64,000 bases of DNA from Actibacterium sp. (GTDB lineage Bacteria > Pseudomonadota > Alphaproteobacteria > Rhodobacterales > Rhodobacteraceae): the NCBI GenBank assembly GCA_016278325.1, contig JADQCB010000031.1, positions 1-64,000 on the forward strand, in the 5' to 3' direction. Positions 11,275-20,475 of this stretch are shown one piece after another; within the stretch, counting starts at the first letter, position 1; each line of letters begins with the position of its first letter. Both the position numbers and the translations under genes were made by a program. A model generated the notes under the pieces. The model was not told the DNA's origin and ran no database searches. It saw nothing but the letters and a program-made list of their open reading frames with translations.

Positions 11275-11918
11275 ATATCATACTTCTGGGTCCGCCCGGG
11301 GCTGGCAAGGGAACGCAGGCGCAAAAGCTGGTCGCGGAGCGGGGCATGATCCAGCTTTCGACCGGTGACATGCTGCGCGAGGCGCGCAGTTCGGGAACCG
11401 AGATGGGAAAGATCGTTGCCGATGTCATGGACCGGGGCGACCTGGTCACCGACGAGATCGTCATCGGCCTGATCGAGGAAAAGCTCAACGGCCCGCAGGG
11501 CGGCGGTTTCATCTTCGACGGGTTCCCGCGGACGCTTGCACAGGCCGATGCGCTGGAGGCGCTTCTCAGGAAAGTGGGCCAGTCGCTGGCAGCGGTCATC
11601 GAGATGCGCGTCGATGACGAGGCGCTCGTCGCCCGGATCACGGCCCGTTCGACCTGTGCCGATTGCGGCGCGGTCTATAACGACAGGACCCGGCCGATCC
11701 CCGCAGATGGAAAATGCGAGAATTGCGGCGGGACCGAGTTCACGCGCCGGGCTGACGACAACGAGGAAAGCCTGCGCCAGCGCCTGATGGAATACTACAA
11801 GAAGACATCCCCGCTGATCGGCTATTACCATGCCAAGGGCAAGCTTCACCCGATCGACGGCCTGGCGGATATCGACACGGTTTCCGGCGAGATCAAGGCG
11901 GTGCTTGACAAGGCGTGA
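11271..11918 (+). CDS. adk: Adenylate kinase with zinc-type LID
   Basis: The 215-residue enzyme interconverts ATP + AMP and 2 ADP. The P-loop [11 protein letters not shown] lies at residues 7-17 and [10 protein letters not shown] near residue 84. The LID domain carries two Cys pairs (CADC and CENC, about residues 128-151), the metal-binding type known from Gram-positives and Paracoccus, not the Cys-free E. coli type. Coupled to secY by an ATGA overlap, the common alphaproteobacterial order. Confidence 0.97.
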
Positions 11919-11928
11919 ATCGCGGCTC

Positions 11929-11957
11929 TTGACCTTGGCCGTGAATCGCCCTAGGCA
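11929..11957 (+). promoter_or_regulatory. Candidate sigma-70 promoter for rpsM-rpsK-rpoA-rplQ
   Basis: TTGACC (11929-11934) is followed after 17 nt by TAGGCA (11952-11957), just after the adk stop. Spacing is ideal and the -10 is partly matched. It would let the alpha operon be expressed independently of spc read-through, consistent with the roughly 190-nt gap before rpsM. Confidence 0.45.
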
Positions 11958-12027
11958 CGGCTTCTCGATCGAGAATCATCTTGTTATCACCGGGGCAGGA
12001 TCCCATCCGGCGGCAAGAACAAATCGG

Positions 12028-12053
12028 GCCCGAAGGCGAACAGTCTTTCGGGC
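12028..12053 (+). promoter_or_regulatory. Hairpin in the rpsM leader
   Basis: GCCCGAA (12028-12034) pairs with TTCGGGC (12047-12053) around a 12-nt loop, about 57 nt upstream of the rpsM start. The leader from 11958 to 12110 is the place where a ribosomal-protein autoregulatory structure would be expected, but I cannot recognise a known one. Confidence 0.35.
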
Positions 12054-12110
12054 TTGCGTTGTGAAAAAAGGTTCTGGGGCTACGGAACCGCAACCAGAGG
12101 AAAGACACAC

Positions 12111-12479
12111 TTGGCACGTATCGCTGGCGTAAACATCCCGACGGGAAAGCGCATCCCCATCGCGCTGACCTATATCCATGGCATCGGTCCGTCCGCCGCC
12201 GAAAGCATCTGCGAGGCGGTCGGCGTCGACACGGCCCGTCGCGTCAATGAACTGTCGGATGCCGACGTTCTGGCCATTCGCGAACATATCGACGCGAACT
12301 ATACCGTCGAGGGCGACCTGCGCCGCGAAGTGCAGATGAACGTCAAGCGGCTGATGGACCTGGGCTGCTATCGCGGTCTGCGCCATCGTCGCAACCTGCC
12401 CGTGCGCGGCCAGCGCACCCACACCAACGCGCGCACCCGCAAGGGGCCCGCGAAGCCGATCGCCGGCAAGAAGAAGTAA
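12111..12479 (+). CDS. rpsM: 30S ribosomal protein S13 (TTG start)
   Basis: The conserved S13 N terminus [20 protein letters not shown] begins directly after a TTG codon at 12111, and no ATG or GTG fits that position. AGAGGAAAG lies 8-15 nt upstream. The 122-residue product has the [20 protein letters not shown] tail of S13, which contacts tRNA and the 50S subunit. The rare start codon may lower expression. Confidence 0.95.
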   Translation: MARIAGVNIPTGKRIPIALTYIHGIGPSAAESICEAVGVDTARRVNELSDADVLAIREHIDANYTVEGDLRREVQMNVKRLMDLGCYRGLRHRRNLPVRGQRTHTNARTRKGPAKPIAGKKK

Positions 12480-12494
12480 GGGAGGGCAGGACAA

Positions 12495-12887
12495 ATGGCA
12501 CGCGATACCAAACGCGCACCGCGCCGCAAGGAACGCAAGAACATCGCCGCCGGCGTGGCGCATGTGAACAGTTCATTCAACAACACCAAGATCCTGATTT
12601 CCGACGTGCAGGGTAACGCGATTTCCTGGTCGTCGGCGGGCACGATGGGCTTCAAGGGGTCGCGGAAATCCACCCCCTATGCCGCCCAGATGGCTGCCGA
12701 GGATGCGGGCAAGAAGGCGCAGGAACACGGCGTGAAAACGCTGGAGGTCGAGGTGCAGGGCCCCGGGTCGGGCCGCGAAAGCGCATTGCGCGCGCTTGCT
12801 GCGGCCGGGTTCAACATCACCTCGATCCGCGACGTGACCCCGATCGCCCATAATGGCTGCCGCCCGCCGAAACGTCGCCGGGTCTGA
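12495..12887 (+). CDS. rpsK: 30S ribosomal protein S11
   Basis: The 130-residue product contains [20 protein letters not shown] and the C-terminal [22 protein letters not shown], matching S11 of the 30S platform. A strong hairpin with a T-rich tail follows the stop before rpoA. Confidence 0.97.
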   Translation: MARDTKRAPRRKERKNIAAGVAHVNSSFNNTKILISDVQGNAISWSSAGTMGFKGSRKSTPYAAQMAAEDAGKKAQEHGVKTLEVEVQGPGSGRESALRALAAAGFNITSIRDVTPIAHNGCRPPKRRRV

Positions 12888-12899
12888 TTTCGCTCTGAG

Positions 12900-12940
12900 C
12901 TCGGGTCGCGCGGATCGCGCGGCCCGAGTCCGTTCTTTTA
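12900..12940 (+). terminator. Strong hairpin with T-rich tail between rpsK and rpoA
   Basis: CTCGGG-T-CGCGCG (12900-12912) pairs with CGCGCG-G-CCCGAG (12916-12928) with one G-T wobble and a 3-nt loop. TTCTTTTA follows within 4 nt. It resembles a Rho-independent terminator placed inside the operon, so it probably reduces rpoA-rplQ transcription relative to rpsM-rpsK. Confidence 0.55.
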
Positions 12941-12996
12941 CCTCGGGCGCCTGCCGCTTCGGACATGGGCAGCAGGCAGGAATTGAGGAGATTCGC

Positions 12997-14013
12997 ATGA
13001 TCCACAAAAACTGGCAGGAATTGATCAAGCCGACGCAGCTGGACGTGAAACCGGGCAATGAGCCGGCGCGTCAGGCGACGATCGTGGCTGAACCGCTGGA
13101 ACGCGGTTTCGGTCTTACCCTCGGCAATGCGCTGCGCCGCGTGCTGATGAGCTCGCTTCAGGGCGCGGCCATCACCAGCGTGCAGATCGACAACGTGCTG
13201 CACGAGTTTTCCTCGATCTCGGGCGTGCGCGAGGACGTGACCGACGTGGTGCTGAACCTCAAGGGTGTCGCCCTGCGGATGGAGGTCGAGGGGCCCAAGC
13301 GCCTGTCGATCGCCGCCAAGGGGCCGTCGGTCGTGACCGCCCGGCAGATTTCCGAATCCGCCGGCATCGAGGTGCTGAACAAGGATCACGTGATCTGCCA
13401 CCTCGATGAGGGCGCCGACCTGTTCATGGAACTGACAGTGAATACCGGCAAGGGCTATGTCGCTGCCGACAAGAACCGCCCCGAGGATGCGCCCATCGGC
13501 CTGATCCCGATCGACGCGATCTTTTCGCCGGTCAAGAAGGTCGCCTATGACGTGCAGCCCACCCGCGAGGGCCAGGTGCTGGATTACGACAAGCTGACCA
13601 TCAAGCTGGAAACCGACGGGTCGATCTCGCCCGAGGACGCGGTGGCCTATGCCGCGCGGATCGTGCAGGATCAACTGTCCATATTCGTCAATTTCGAGGA
13701 ACCCGAATCCGCCGGCCGCCAGGACGACGACGAGGGGCTCGAATTCAACCCGCTGTTGCTCAAGAAAGTGGACGAGCTGGAGCTTTCGGTGCGCTCGGCC
13801 AATTGCCTGAAGAACGACAATATCGTCTATATCGGAGATCTGATTCAGAAGACCGAGGCCGAGATGCTGCGCACCCCCAATTTCGGCCGCAAGTCGCTGA
13901 ACGAGATCAAGGAAGTGCTTTCGGGCATGGGCCTGCACCTGGGCATGGATGTCGAGGAATGGCCGCCGGAAAACATCGAGGATCTGGCCAAGAAATTCGA
14001 GGACCAGTTCTGA
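12997..14013 (+). CDS. rpoA: RNA polymerase alpha subunit
   Basis: The start is the ATG at 12997 ([20 protein letters not shown]) behind GAGGAG. The 338-residue product has the N-terminal assembly domain ([20 protein letters not shown]) and the C-terminal domain that binds UP elements and activators ([13 protein letters not shown]-type helix, here [20 protein letters not shown]). Length is normal for alphaproteobacteria. Confidence 0.98.
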   Translation: MIHKNWQELIKPTQLDVKPGNEPARQATIVAEPLERGFGLTLGNALRRVLMSSLQGAAITSVQIDNVLHEFSSISGVREDVTDVVLNLKGVALRMEVEGPKRLSIAAKGPSVVTARQISESAGIEVLNKDHVICHLDEGADLFMELTVNTGKGYVAADKNRPEDAPIGLIPIDAIFSPVKKVAYDVQPTREGQVLDYDKLTIKLETDGSISPEDAVAYAARIVQDQLSIFVNFEEPESAGRQDDDEGLEFNPLLLKKVDELELSVRSANCLKNDNIVYIGDLIQKTEAEMLRTPNFGRKSLNEIKEVLSGMGLHLGMDVEEWPPENIEDLAKKFEDQF

Positions 14014-14147
14014 ACCGATCGCGTTTGACGGGGCGGGCCGCCGGCCCGTGCCGTCGCGCAAGGAGACCGGGCAAGTTCGCCCCAAGGAGAGTGGCCCGCA
14101 CGCACCGGCCACCGGACAAAGCAAAAACCTGTAGAAGGAATTGAAAA

Positions 14148-14567
14148 ATGCGTCACGCAAGAGGCTATCGCCGCCTGAACCGGACACAAGAACATCGCAA
14201 GGCCCTGTTCGCGAACATGGCCGGGTCGCTCATCGAGCATGAGCAGATCAAGACCACCCTGCCCAAGGCAAAGGAATTGCGCCGGGTGGTGGAAAAGCTG
14301 GTCACGCTGGGCAAGCGCGGCGACCTGCATGCGCGCCGCCAGGCCGCGTCGCAGCTCAAGCAGGACATGCATGTGGCCAAGCTGTTCGACGTGCTCGGAC
14401 CCCGCTACAAGGACCGCCAGGGCGGCTATGTGCGCGTCCTCAAGGCCGGTTTCCGCTATGGCGACATGGCCCCGATGGCGATCATCGAATTCGTCGATCG
14501 GGACGTGGACGCCAAGGGCGCGGCCGACAAGGCGCGTGTGGCGGCGGAAGAGGCGCTCGAAGACTGA
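14148..14567 (+). CDS. rplQ: 50S ribosomal protein L17
   Basis: The 139-residue product starts [20 protein letters not shown] and has the L17 core [20 protein letters not shown]. It is the last gene of the alpha operon and is followed by a terminator. Confidence 0.97.
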   Translation: MRHARGYRRLNRTQEHRKALFANMAGSLIEHEQIKTTLPKAKELRRVVEKLVTLGKRGDLHARRQAASQLKQDMHVAKLFDVLGPRYKDRQGGYVRVLKAGFRYGDMAPMAIIEFVDRDVDAKGAADKARVAAEEALED

Positions 14568-14629
14568 TGCGCCCGAACGGGCCGGTGATACGGCCCGCCG
14601 CTTTGCGCGCGACCACTGCCCAATGACCC

Positions 14630-14664
14630 GGCCCTGTCGCGCGATGTGCGGCAGGGCCTTTGTT
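14630..14664 (+). terminator. Terminator after rplQ
   Basis: GGCCCTG (14630-14636) pairs with CAGGGCC (14652-14658) around a 15-nt loop, followed by TTTGTT. It closes the alpha operon before serB. Confidence 0.65.
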
Positions 14665-14798
14665 CGAGACGCGGAAACGGGCTGGCCGAAGCCGGGGGTG
14701 GCGCGAAACGCGATGCCCCTGCGCACGAGGCAAATCCGCCTGTCCGCGTGGCCTTGATGCCCAGATGCGAAAGATCCGTTCACGACCGGAGCCGCCCG

Positions 14799-15677
14799 AT
14801 GTTCATCGTTTCCCTGCTTTGCAATCCCGATCGCGCGGCGCTCGATCCCGCGATAGTCGAGGCGCTGCGCAACGCCTGGGGCGGCGGCGATATCCGGTGG
14901 CTGGCGCCCGACCTGGCCGCCGAATTTCCCGTCCCGCGCGTGCCGGACAATCGTGACTCCGTCTGGAACGAGTTTCAGGCGGTGCAGGTCGACCTGGTGA
15001 TCCAACCCGCCGCCGGACGGCGCAAGGCAATGCTGATCGCCGACATGGACAGCACCATGATCGCGCAGGAATGTATCGACGAACTGGCGGCCGAGGCCGG
15101 GATCGGGCCGCAAGTGGCCGAGATTACCGCGCGCGCGATGAATGGCGAACTGGATTTCGAAGGCGCGTTGAATGAGCGGGTCGCGCTGCTGACAGGGCAG
15201 GATGCGGGCATCATCGACAAGGTTCTGGACGACCGCATCACGTTCACCCCCGGCGGCGCGACGCTGGTCGCGACCATGCGGGCCAATGGCGGGTATGCGG
15301 TGCTGGTTTCGGGCGGGTTTACCAATTTCGCCGACCGTGTCGCGGCGATGTTGGGTTTCGACGAAAGTCGCGCGAATACCTTGTTGATCGACCACGGCCG
15401 GCTGAGCGGTTCCGTGGCCGAGCCGATCCTGGGGCGCGCGGCGAAGGTTGATGCCCTGCGCGAAATCAGCGCGCGCCGGGGTCTGACGCCGGATCAGGTA
15501 ATGGCGGTGGGCGACGGCGCCAATGATCTGGGGATGCTGGGGCTTGCCGGCGCCGGCGTCGCGCTGCACGCCAAGCCGTCGGTCGCGGCGCAATGCGACA
15601 TCCGGATCAATCACGGCGATCTGACGGCGTTGCTGTATTTGCAGGGGTACGCCCGGGACGAATTCCTGCCCGGCTGA
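14799..15677 (+). CDS. serB: Phosphoserine phosphatase
   Basis: The 292-residue HAD-family enzyme hydrolyses O-phosphoserine in the last step of serine synthesis. The nucleophile motif DMDSTMIAQE lies at residues 82-91 (Asp82, Asp84), motif II at VSGGFTNFA and the metal motif at GDGANDLGML. The first 75 residues match the N-terminal region of this family. The chosen start gives the conserved MFIVSLLCNP; longer in-frame extension upstream overlaps the rplQ terminator. Confidence 0.95.
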   Translation: MFIVSLLCNPDRAALDPAIVEALRNAWGGGDIRWLAPDLAAEFPVPRVPDNRDSVWNEFQAVQVDLVIQPAAGRRKAMLIADMDSTMIAQECIDELAAEAGIGPQVAEITARAMNGELDFEGALNERVALLTGQDAGIIDKVLDDRITFTPGGATLVATMRANGGYAVLVSGGFTNFADRVAAMLGFDESRANTLLIDHGRLSGSVAEPILGRAAKVDALREISARRGLTPDQVMAVGDGANDLGMLGLAGAGVALHAKPSVAAQCDIRINHGDLTALLYLQGYARDEFLPG

Positions 15678-15762
15678 GTGAGCCTGGCAAATGCGTGGTG
15701 CGCCCGATCAGACCTGCCCACTGGCCGAGGGGCAGGGACGATCGAAGGCGACAATGTTCGCT

Positions 15763-16761
15763 TCAGAACACCCCGTCGGCGCAACGCACCATTCCCACCT
15801 CGATTCCGCGCCGGTTCAGGATCGGTGCGTTCACACGTTTGCGGGTGGCCGGGTGATCCGGGTCGAGAACCCCCAGATGGACCAGAATCGCCGCCATCGT
15901 CGCCTCGGACGCGCGGGTGGCGCCGTCAGAGATTTTCAACGCCACGCCAAGCCCCTGTTCCGGCAGGACCGCGGTGAACACGCCTTCGGCGCCGGTCTTG
16001 ACCGCCACCTTGCCATCCATCGCGCGCATCAGCTCGGTGCAGGCGCGCCCCTCGCCGGCCACCAGTTCGGGGAAGGCCCGCATCGCGCGGACCAGCCGCG
16101 CGGCGGCCCTTTCGCGCAGGCTGGCGCCATCTTCGCGCGCATTGGCGAAAAACGCCATGGCGCGGGCCAGCGCATGCAGCGTTGTCGCGAAATTCGGGGC
16201 CGAGCAGCCGTCGATTCCGAAACCCGGGCTTTCCATCCCGGTCACGCCCTCGAACGCGTCGCGCACCGCGACCTGCACCGGATGGGCCGGATCGACATAG
16301 TCCGGCCCGGCGCCAAGGTGCCGGGCCAGCGTCAGGAACCCCGAATGCTTGCCCGAGCAATTGTTGTGCATCTGGCATGGTTCGGCATGGGCGCGGATCA
16401 TCCGGTGTTTCGTGGCCGTGTCGCGCGGAACCTCGGGGCCGCAGCGGAACGCGTCGTCGTCCAGTCCCAGCGAGTCGAGCCATTTCGACACCATGTCGGT
16501 ATGTATCGGCGCCCCCTGATGCGAGGCGCAGGCCAGCGCGAGCTGGGCATCGCTCAGCCCGAAGGCATCCGCGGCCCCGCTTTCGATCAGCGGCAGGGCC
16601 TGGATCATCTTCACCGCCGAGCGTGGCAGGATCACCTTGCCGGGATCGCCCCATGAGCGGACGATCCGGCCGGTGCCGTCGCTGATCACGGCATGCCCCC
16701 GATGCACCGATTCGCAAAACGGGCCGCGCCAGATCTCGACCAATGGAAACGCTTCGCTCAT
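15763..16761 (-). CDS. L-asparaginase II (AnsA-type, PF06089 family)
   Basis: The 332-residue product starts MSEAFPLVEIWRGPFCESVH behind GGAGG and has the family motifs ESVHRGHAVI, ALACASHQGAP, NCSGKHSGFL, GMESPGFGIDGCSAPNF and the C-terminal IEVGMVRC. These belong to the rhizobial-type asparaginase II family, unrelated to E. coli AnsA/AnsB. The likely reaction is hydrolysis of L-asparagine to aspartate and ammonia in the cytoplasm. No signal peptide is visible. It runs convergent to serB. Confidence 0.85.
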   Translation of the reverse strand: MSEAFPLVEIWRGPFCESVHRGHAVISDGTGRIVRSWGDPGKVILPRSAVKMIQALPLIESGAADAFGLSDAQLALACASHQGAPIHTDMVSKWLDSLGLDDDAFRCGPEVPRDTATKHRMIRAHAEPCQMHNNCSGKHSGFLTLARHLGAGPDYVDPAHPVQVAVRDAFEGVTGMESPGFGIDGCSAPNFATTLHALARAMAFFANAREDGASLRERAAARLVRAMRAFPELVAGEGRACTELMRAMDGKVAVKTGAEGVFTAVLPEQGLGVALKISDGATRASEATMAAILVHLGVLDPDHPATRKRVNAPILNRRGIEVGMVRCADGVF

Positions 16762-16935
16762 GATCCCTCCTGCGCTCAAACCTGCGCGATTTTCCGCCAA
16801 CCGGGGCTTTTAAAAATCGGCTGTTGCACGTTACTGTGTCATCATCGAGAAGGAAACCGCCGCGCCACTTGTAAAGGCCCGGAAACGGCCGTGGGCGATC
16901 GGCAGAGGCAAGGACGGCTGGAGGCAATAATCGAC

Positions 16936-17472
16936 ATGAAATCTTGGGCTAGGACAGGCATCGCCGCGACGATGATCGCCCTTACCGCGGCATTCGGGGC
17001 GCAGGCACAGGAAGAATCGGACAACCGCGTCGCCGTCGAAACCGACTGGAATGTGTTCGCCGAGCCGCCGGAATCGCCGACCCAGTGCTGGGGTGTTTCG
17101 GTGCCCAAGGAAACCGTGAACACCGATCAGGACGGCAACATCAAATCCGTGTTGCGCGGCGACATCCTGCTTTTCGTGACCTTCCGTCCGGGCGTCGATG
17201 GCGAGGTCTCGTTCACCGGCGGCTATCCCTTCGCCGAGGGCAGTTTCGTCGAGATGACGATCGGCGACCAGACCTTCGAGCTGTTCACCGATGGCCAATG
17301 GGCCTGGCCGAAATCCAAGGCCGATGACCCCAAGATCCTTGCAGCAATGAAGGCCGGCGCCGAGGCCGTTCTGACCGCGCGCTCCACCCGCGGCACGATC
17401 ACCAAGGACACTTTCTCGCTCTTCGGGTTCACCGCGGCGATGGAGCAGGCGGAAAAATACTGCAACGGCTGA
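16936..17472 (+). CDS. Secreted IalB-family (invasion-associated locus B) protein
   Basis: The 178-residue product has a signal peptide (MKSWARTGIAATMIALTAAF, cleavage likely near GAQAQ at 21-25). The mature domain has a W-V followed by PTQCWGVS around Cys51 and a final Cys176, which could form a disulphide. The pattern W.VF...P..CWGVS...........RGDILLFVTFRPG resembles IalB-type periplasmic proteins of alphaproteobacteria. The molecular role is unknown. It is encoded 54-72 nt upstream of rlmN in the same direction. Confidence 0.6.
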   Translation: MKSWARTGIAATMIALTAAFGAQAQEESDNRVAVETDWNVFAEPPESPTQCWGVSVPKETVNTDQDGNIKSVLRGDILLFVTFRPGVDGEVSFTGGYPFAEGSFVEMTIGDQTFELFTDGQWAWPKSKADDPKILAAMKAGAEAVLTARSTRGTITKDTFSLFGFTAAMEQAEKYCNG

Positions 17473-17544
17473 TCCCCGGTCGGGTGTTTATCTGACGGTC
17501 CGAATGTTATATGAGGCGCGTTCCCAGTGTTGGAGACGCGCCCG

Positions 17545-18717
17545 ATGACCATTACCCAGGATGTGGTGACCATTCCCCGCAAGCTGCCGGGCGGTGACCG
17601 GATCAACCTTGTCGGTTTGACCCGGGACCAGCTGCGCGATGCGCTGATCGCGGCCGGGACACCGGAACGACAGGCGAAGATGCGCACCGGGCAGGTCTGG
17701 CAATGGATCTATCAGAAAGGCGTGCGCGACTTTTCCGCGATGACCAACCTGGCCAAGGAATACCGCGCGCTTCTGGCTGCGAATTTCGTGATCGAGCTGC
17801 CCGAGATCGTGTCGCGCAATGTCAGCGCCGACGGCACCCGGAAATACCTGATCCGCATCGCCGGCGGGCACGAGGTCGAAACCGTCTACATCCCCGAGGA
17901 AACCCGCGGAACGCTGTGCATTTCAAGCCAGGTCGGCTGCACGCTGACATGCACGTTCTGCCACACCGGCACCCAGAAGCTGGTGCGCAACCTGACCGCC
18001 GGCGAAATCGTCGGCCAGGTCATGCTGGCGCGCGACGACCTGGGCGAATGGCCTGCGCCGGGCCGCGCGCCCAAGGTCGAGGCGCGGCTTCTGTCGAATG
18101 TCGTGCTGATGGGGATGGGCGAGCCGCTTTACAATTTCGACAACGTGCGCGACGCGATGAAGATCGTGATGGATGGCGAGGGGATTTCCCTGTCGCGCCG
18201 GCGGATCACCCTGTCCACCTCGGGCGTGGTGCCCGAGATCGCCCGCGCGGCCGAGGAAATCGGCTGCCTGCTGGCGGTCAGTTTCCATGCCACCACCGAT
18301 GCCGTGCGCGACAAGCTGGTGCCGATCAACCGCAAGTGGAACATCGCCCAGTTGCTGGAGGCGCTGCGCGCCTATCCCAAGCTGTCGAACTCCGAGCGGA
18401 TCACGTTCGAATACGTGATGCTCAAGGGCGTCAACGATTCCGACGCCGACGCGCGGCGCCTGGTCGCGCTGATCCGCGGCATCCCGGCCAAGATCAACCT
18501 GATCCCGTTCAATGAATGGCCCGGCGCACCCTATGAGCGCAGCGATTGGGAAAGGATCGAGTCCTTCGCCGATATCATCTACAAGGCCGGCTATGCCAGC
18601 CCGATCCGCACCCCGCGCGGCGAGGATATCATGGCCGCCTGCGGTCAGCTCAAATCGGCAACCGAACGGGCCCGCAAATCCCGCGCGCAGATCGCGGAAG
18701 AGGCCGGGCTGGGCTGA
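17545..18717 (+). CDS. rlmN: Dual-specificity rRNA/tRNA C2-A methyltransferase
   Basis: The radical-SAM enzyme methylates C2 of A2503 in 23S rRNA and A37 of some tRNAs. The cluster motif CTLTCTFC holds Cys132, Cys136 and Cys139; LCISSQ (Cys125) and the C-terminal AACGQL hold the additional conserved cysteines. I chose the ATG at 17545 ([14 protein letters not shown], 390 residues) 9 nt after GGAG; a GTG six codons earlier is possible. [13 protein letters not shown] is the SAM-binding region. Confidence 0.95.
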   Translation: MTITQDVVTIPRKLPGGDRINLVGLTRDQLRDALIAAGTPERQAKMRTGQVWQWIYQKGVRDFSAMTNLAKEYRALLAANFVIELPEIVSRNVSADGTRKYLIRIAGGHEVETVYIPEETRGTLCISSQVGCTLTCTFCHTGTQKLVRNLTAGEIVGQVMLARDDLGEWPAPGRAPKVEARLLSNVVLMGMGEPLYNFDNVRDAMKIVMDGEGISLSRRRITLSTSGVVPEIARAAEEIGCLLAVSFHATTDAVRDKLVPINRKWNIAQLLEALRAYPKLSNSERITFEYVMLKGVNDSDADARRLVALIRGIPAKINLIPFNEWPGAPYERSDWERIESFADIIYKAGYASPIRTPRGEDIMAACGQLKSATERARKSRAQIAEEAGLG

Positions 18718-18756
18718 TCGGGCGGGATCGGGGTCGCAAACCGCGCGCGGATCGCT

Positions 18757-19746
18757 ATGTTCACGGCCATGGCCGAGACACCGATTGACCCGCCTGCCTT
18801 TGCACCCTTGCCGACACCGTGCAACGCCCGGGGCGACCCGCGCCGCACCGGCGTGGAGATCGAGCTTGGCGGGCTCGACGAGGCGCGCGTCGCCACCTTG
18901 GCCGCCGACCATCTGGGCGGGCGCGTTCAGCAGGTCGGCGGCACCGAATGGCGGGTTCGGGGCACCCGGATCGGCGATCTGGAAATCTATCTCGATACCG
19001 TGCTGCGCAAGGCCAGCGCCGGCGTGCTGCGCGAGGCGGGGCTGGCCCTGGGCCGAGAGGTCATCCCGGTCGAGATCGTGACCGCGCCGCTGACCCGGGC
19101 CGATCTGGCGATGCTCGACGAATTTCGCGACATCCTGCGCCGGGCCGGGGCGCTGGGCAGCAATGCGCGGTTCCGCTTCGGCTTTGGCGTGCATCTGAAT
19201 GTCGAGATCGCGGCCACAACGTCAGAGGCCATCCTGCGTCCGCTTCTTGCCTATGCGCTGATCGAGGACTGGCTGCGCGATGTGCGGCCGATCGACGACT
19301 CGCGCCACATATTGCCATTCACCGATCCCTATCCCACGCGGTTCGTCCGAGGCCTTGTCGGGTTGGGCCGCGAGGCCGATCTGGACGCGGTGATCGGGCT
19401 TTATCTGCAGGAAACGCCCAGCCGGAACCGCGGCCTCGACATGCTGCCCATCTTCGCGCATCTGCGCCCCGACAGGGTGTCGCGGGCCTTGGGCGCCGAC
19501 AGCGCGGTTTCGCCGCGACCGGCCTTTCATTTCCGCCTGCCGGATTGCCGCATCGACGATGCCGACTGGTCGCTGGCCGAGGAATGGTCGCGCTGGCTGC
19601 TGGTCGAGCGGGTGGCCGCCAGCGCCGCGCTTCTGGACGCATTGGCCGACCGCTGGCAGGCAGAGCATGGCGCCGTCACGCTGTTTCGCGCGCATTGGGC
19701 CGCGGCGGCCGGTGAGGTATTGCGCGCGCACGGGGTGCAGGCATGA
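18757..19746 (+). CDS. Putative amidoligase (glutamine-synthetase-like COOH-NH2 ligase)
   Basis: The 329-residue product matches the Amidoligase_2 (PF12224) pattern: an ExE pair in TGVEIELGGL (Glu34, Glu36), LEIYLD (Glu76, Asp80), PVEIVTAPL (Glu106) and FGFGVHLNVE (His146, Asn148, Glu150), the metal/ATP-binding residues expected of a GS-like ligase. Such enzymes join a carboxylate to an amine using ATP; the substrate here is unknown. It overlaps the next gene by ATGA. No clear ribosome-binding site precedes the ATG; an alternative start is 18769. Confidence 0.75.
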   Translation: MFTAMAETPIDPPAFAPLPTPCNARGDPRRTGVEIELGGLDEARVATLAADHLGGRVQQVGGTEWRVRGTRIGDLEIYLDTVLRKASAGVLREAGLALGREVIPVEIVTAPLTRADLAMLDEFRDILRRAGALGSNARFRFGFGVHLNVEIAATTSEAILRPLLAYALIEDWLRDVRPIDDSRHILPFTDPYPTRFVRGLVGLGREADLDAVIGLYLQETPSRNRGLDMLPIFAHLRPDRVSRALGADSAVSPRPAFHFRLPDCRIDDADWSLAEEWSRWLLVERVAASAALLDALADRWQAEHGAVTLFRAHWAAAAGEVLRAHGVQA

Positions 19747-20462
19747 CCCGACCGCTGATCGGGGTCACGACCTCGCGGCGGTCGGGGTGGCGGATCTTTC
19801 CGCTGGTGGCGCTCAACGTGTGGCTTGCGGGGGGGCGGTCCGTGCGCTGGGTCGCGGGGCGCGAGGCACAGCTGGCCTGCGTGGACGGGATCATCATCGG
19901 CGGCGGCGACGACATCTCGCCCGATCTCTATGGCGGGCGGCTGGTCACATCGGCCCGGCTCGATCCCGCCCGTGACGCGCTGGAGCGCCGGCTGATGCGC
20001 GAGGCCGCGGAGGCGAACAAGCCCGTCCTGGGCATTTGCCGCGGCAGCCAGATGCTGAACGTGGCGCTGGGCGGAACGCTGCACCAGGATGCCTATGGCA
20101 TCTACACGGCCAGCCGGCGCAAATGGACGATCCTGCCGCGCAAGATCGTGCATGTCGTGCCCGGCACGCGGCTCGAACGGCTGGCCGGGCGCGCGCCGAT
20201 GAAGGTCAATGCGCTGCACAGCCAGGCGGTGGACCGGCTGGGCGCGGGGCTGCGCGTCGCGGCGCGGGACGAAGGCGGCATGATCCAGGCGGTCGAGCGG
20301 GTGCACGACCCCTTTGCGCTGGGGGTGCAGTGGCATCCCGAACACCTGTTCTATGCGCGGCGCCAGCGCCGTCTGTTCCGCGCCCTGGTCGAGGCGGCCC
20401 GCGCCGGCGCGAGATCGTCGGGCCAGCTGCGCGCGGTGGACCGGGCGACACCGCCGGGCTGA
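19743..20462 (+). CDS. Class-I glutamine amidotransferase-like / gamma-glutamyl hydrolase (Peptidase C26)
   Basis: The 239-residue product has the triad of class-I GATases: Cys99 in LGICRGSQMLN, and His198 and Glu200 in GVQWHPEHLF. GGGDDISPDLYGG (residues 53-65) is typical of gamma-glutamyl-gamma-aminobutyrate hydrolases (PuuD family, PF07722). It is coupled to the amidoligase, so it probably supplies ammonia to it or cleaves gamma-glutamyl bonds made in the same pathway. It ends 13 nt before the convergent LOG gene. Confidence 0.8.
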   Translation: MTRPLIGVTTSRRSGWRIFPLVALNVWLAGGRSVRWVAGREAQLACVDGIIIGGGDDISPDLYGGRLVTSARLDPARDALERRLMREAAEANKPVLGICRGSQMLNVALGGTLHQDAYGIYTASRRKWTILPRKIVHVVPGTRLERLAGRAPMKVNALHSQAVDRLGAGLRVAARDEGGMIQAVERVHDPFALGVQWHPEHLFYARRQRRLFRALVEAARAGARSSGQLRAVDRATPPG

Positions 20463-20475
20463 CGCGCGGTTCCGG

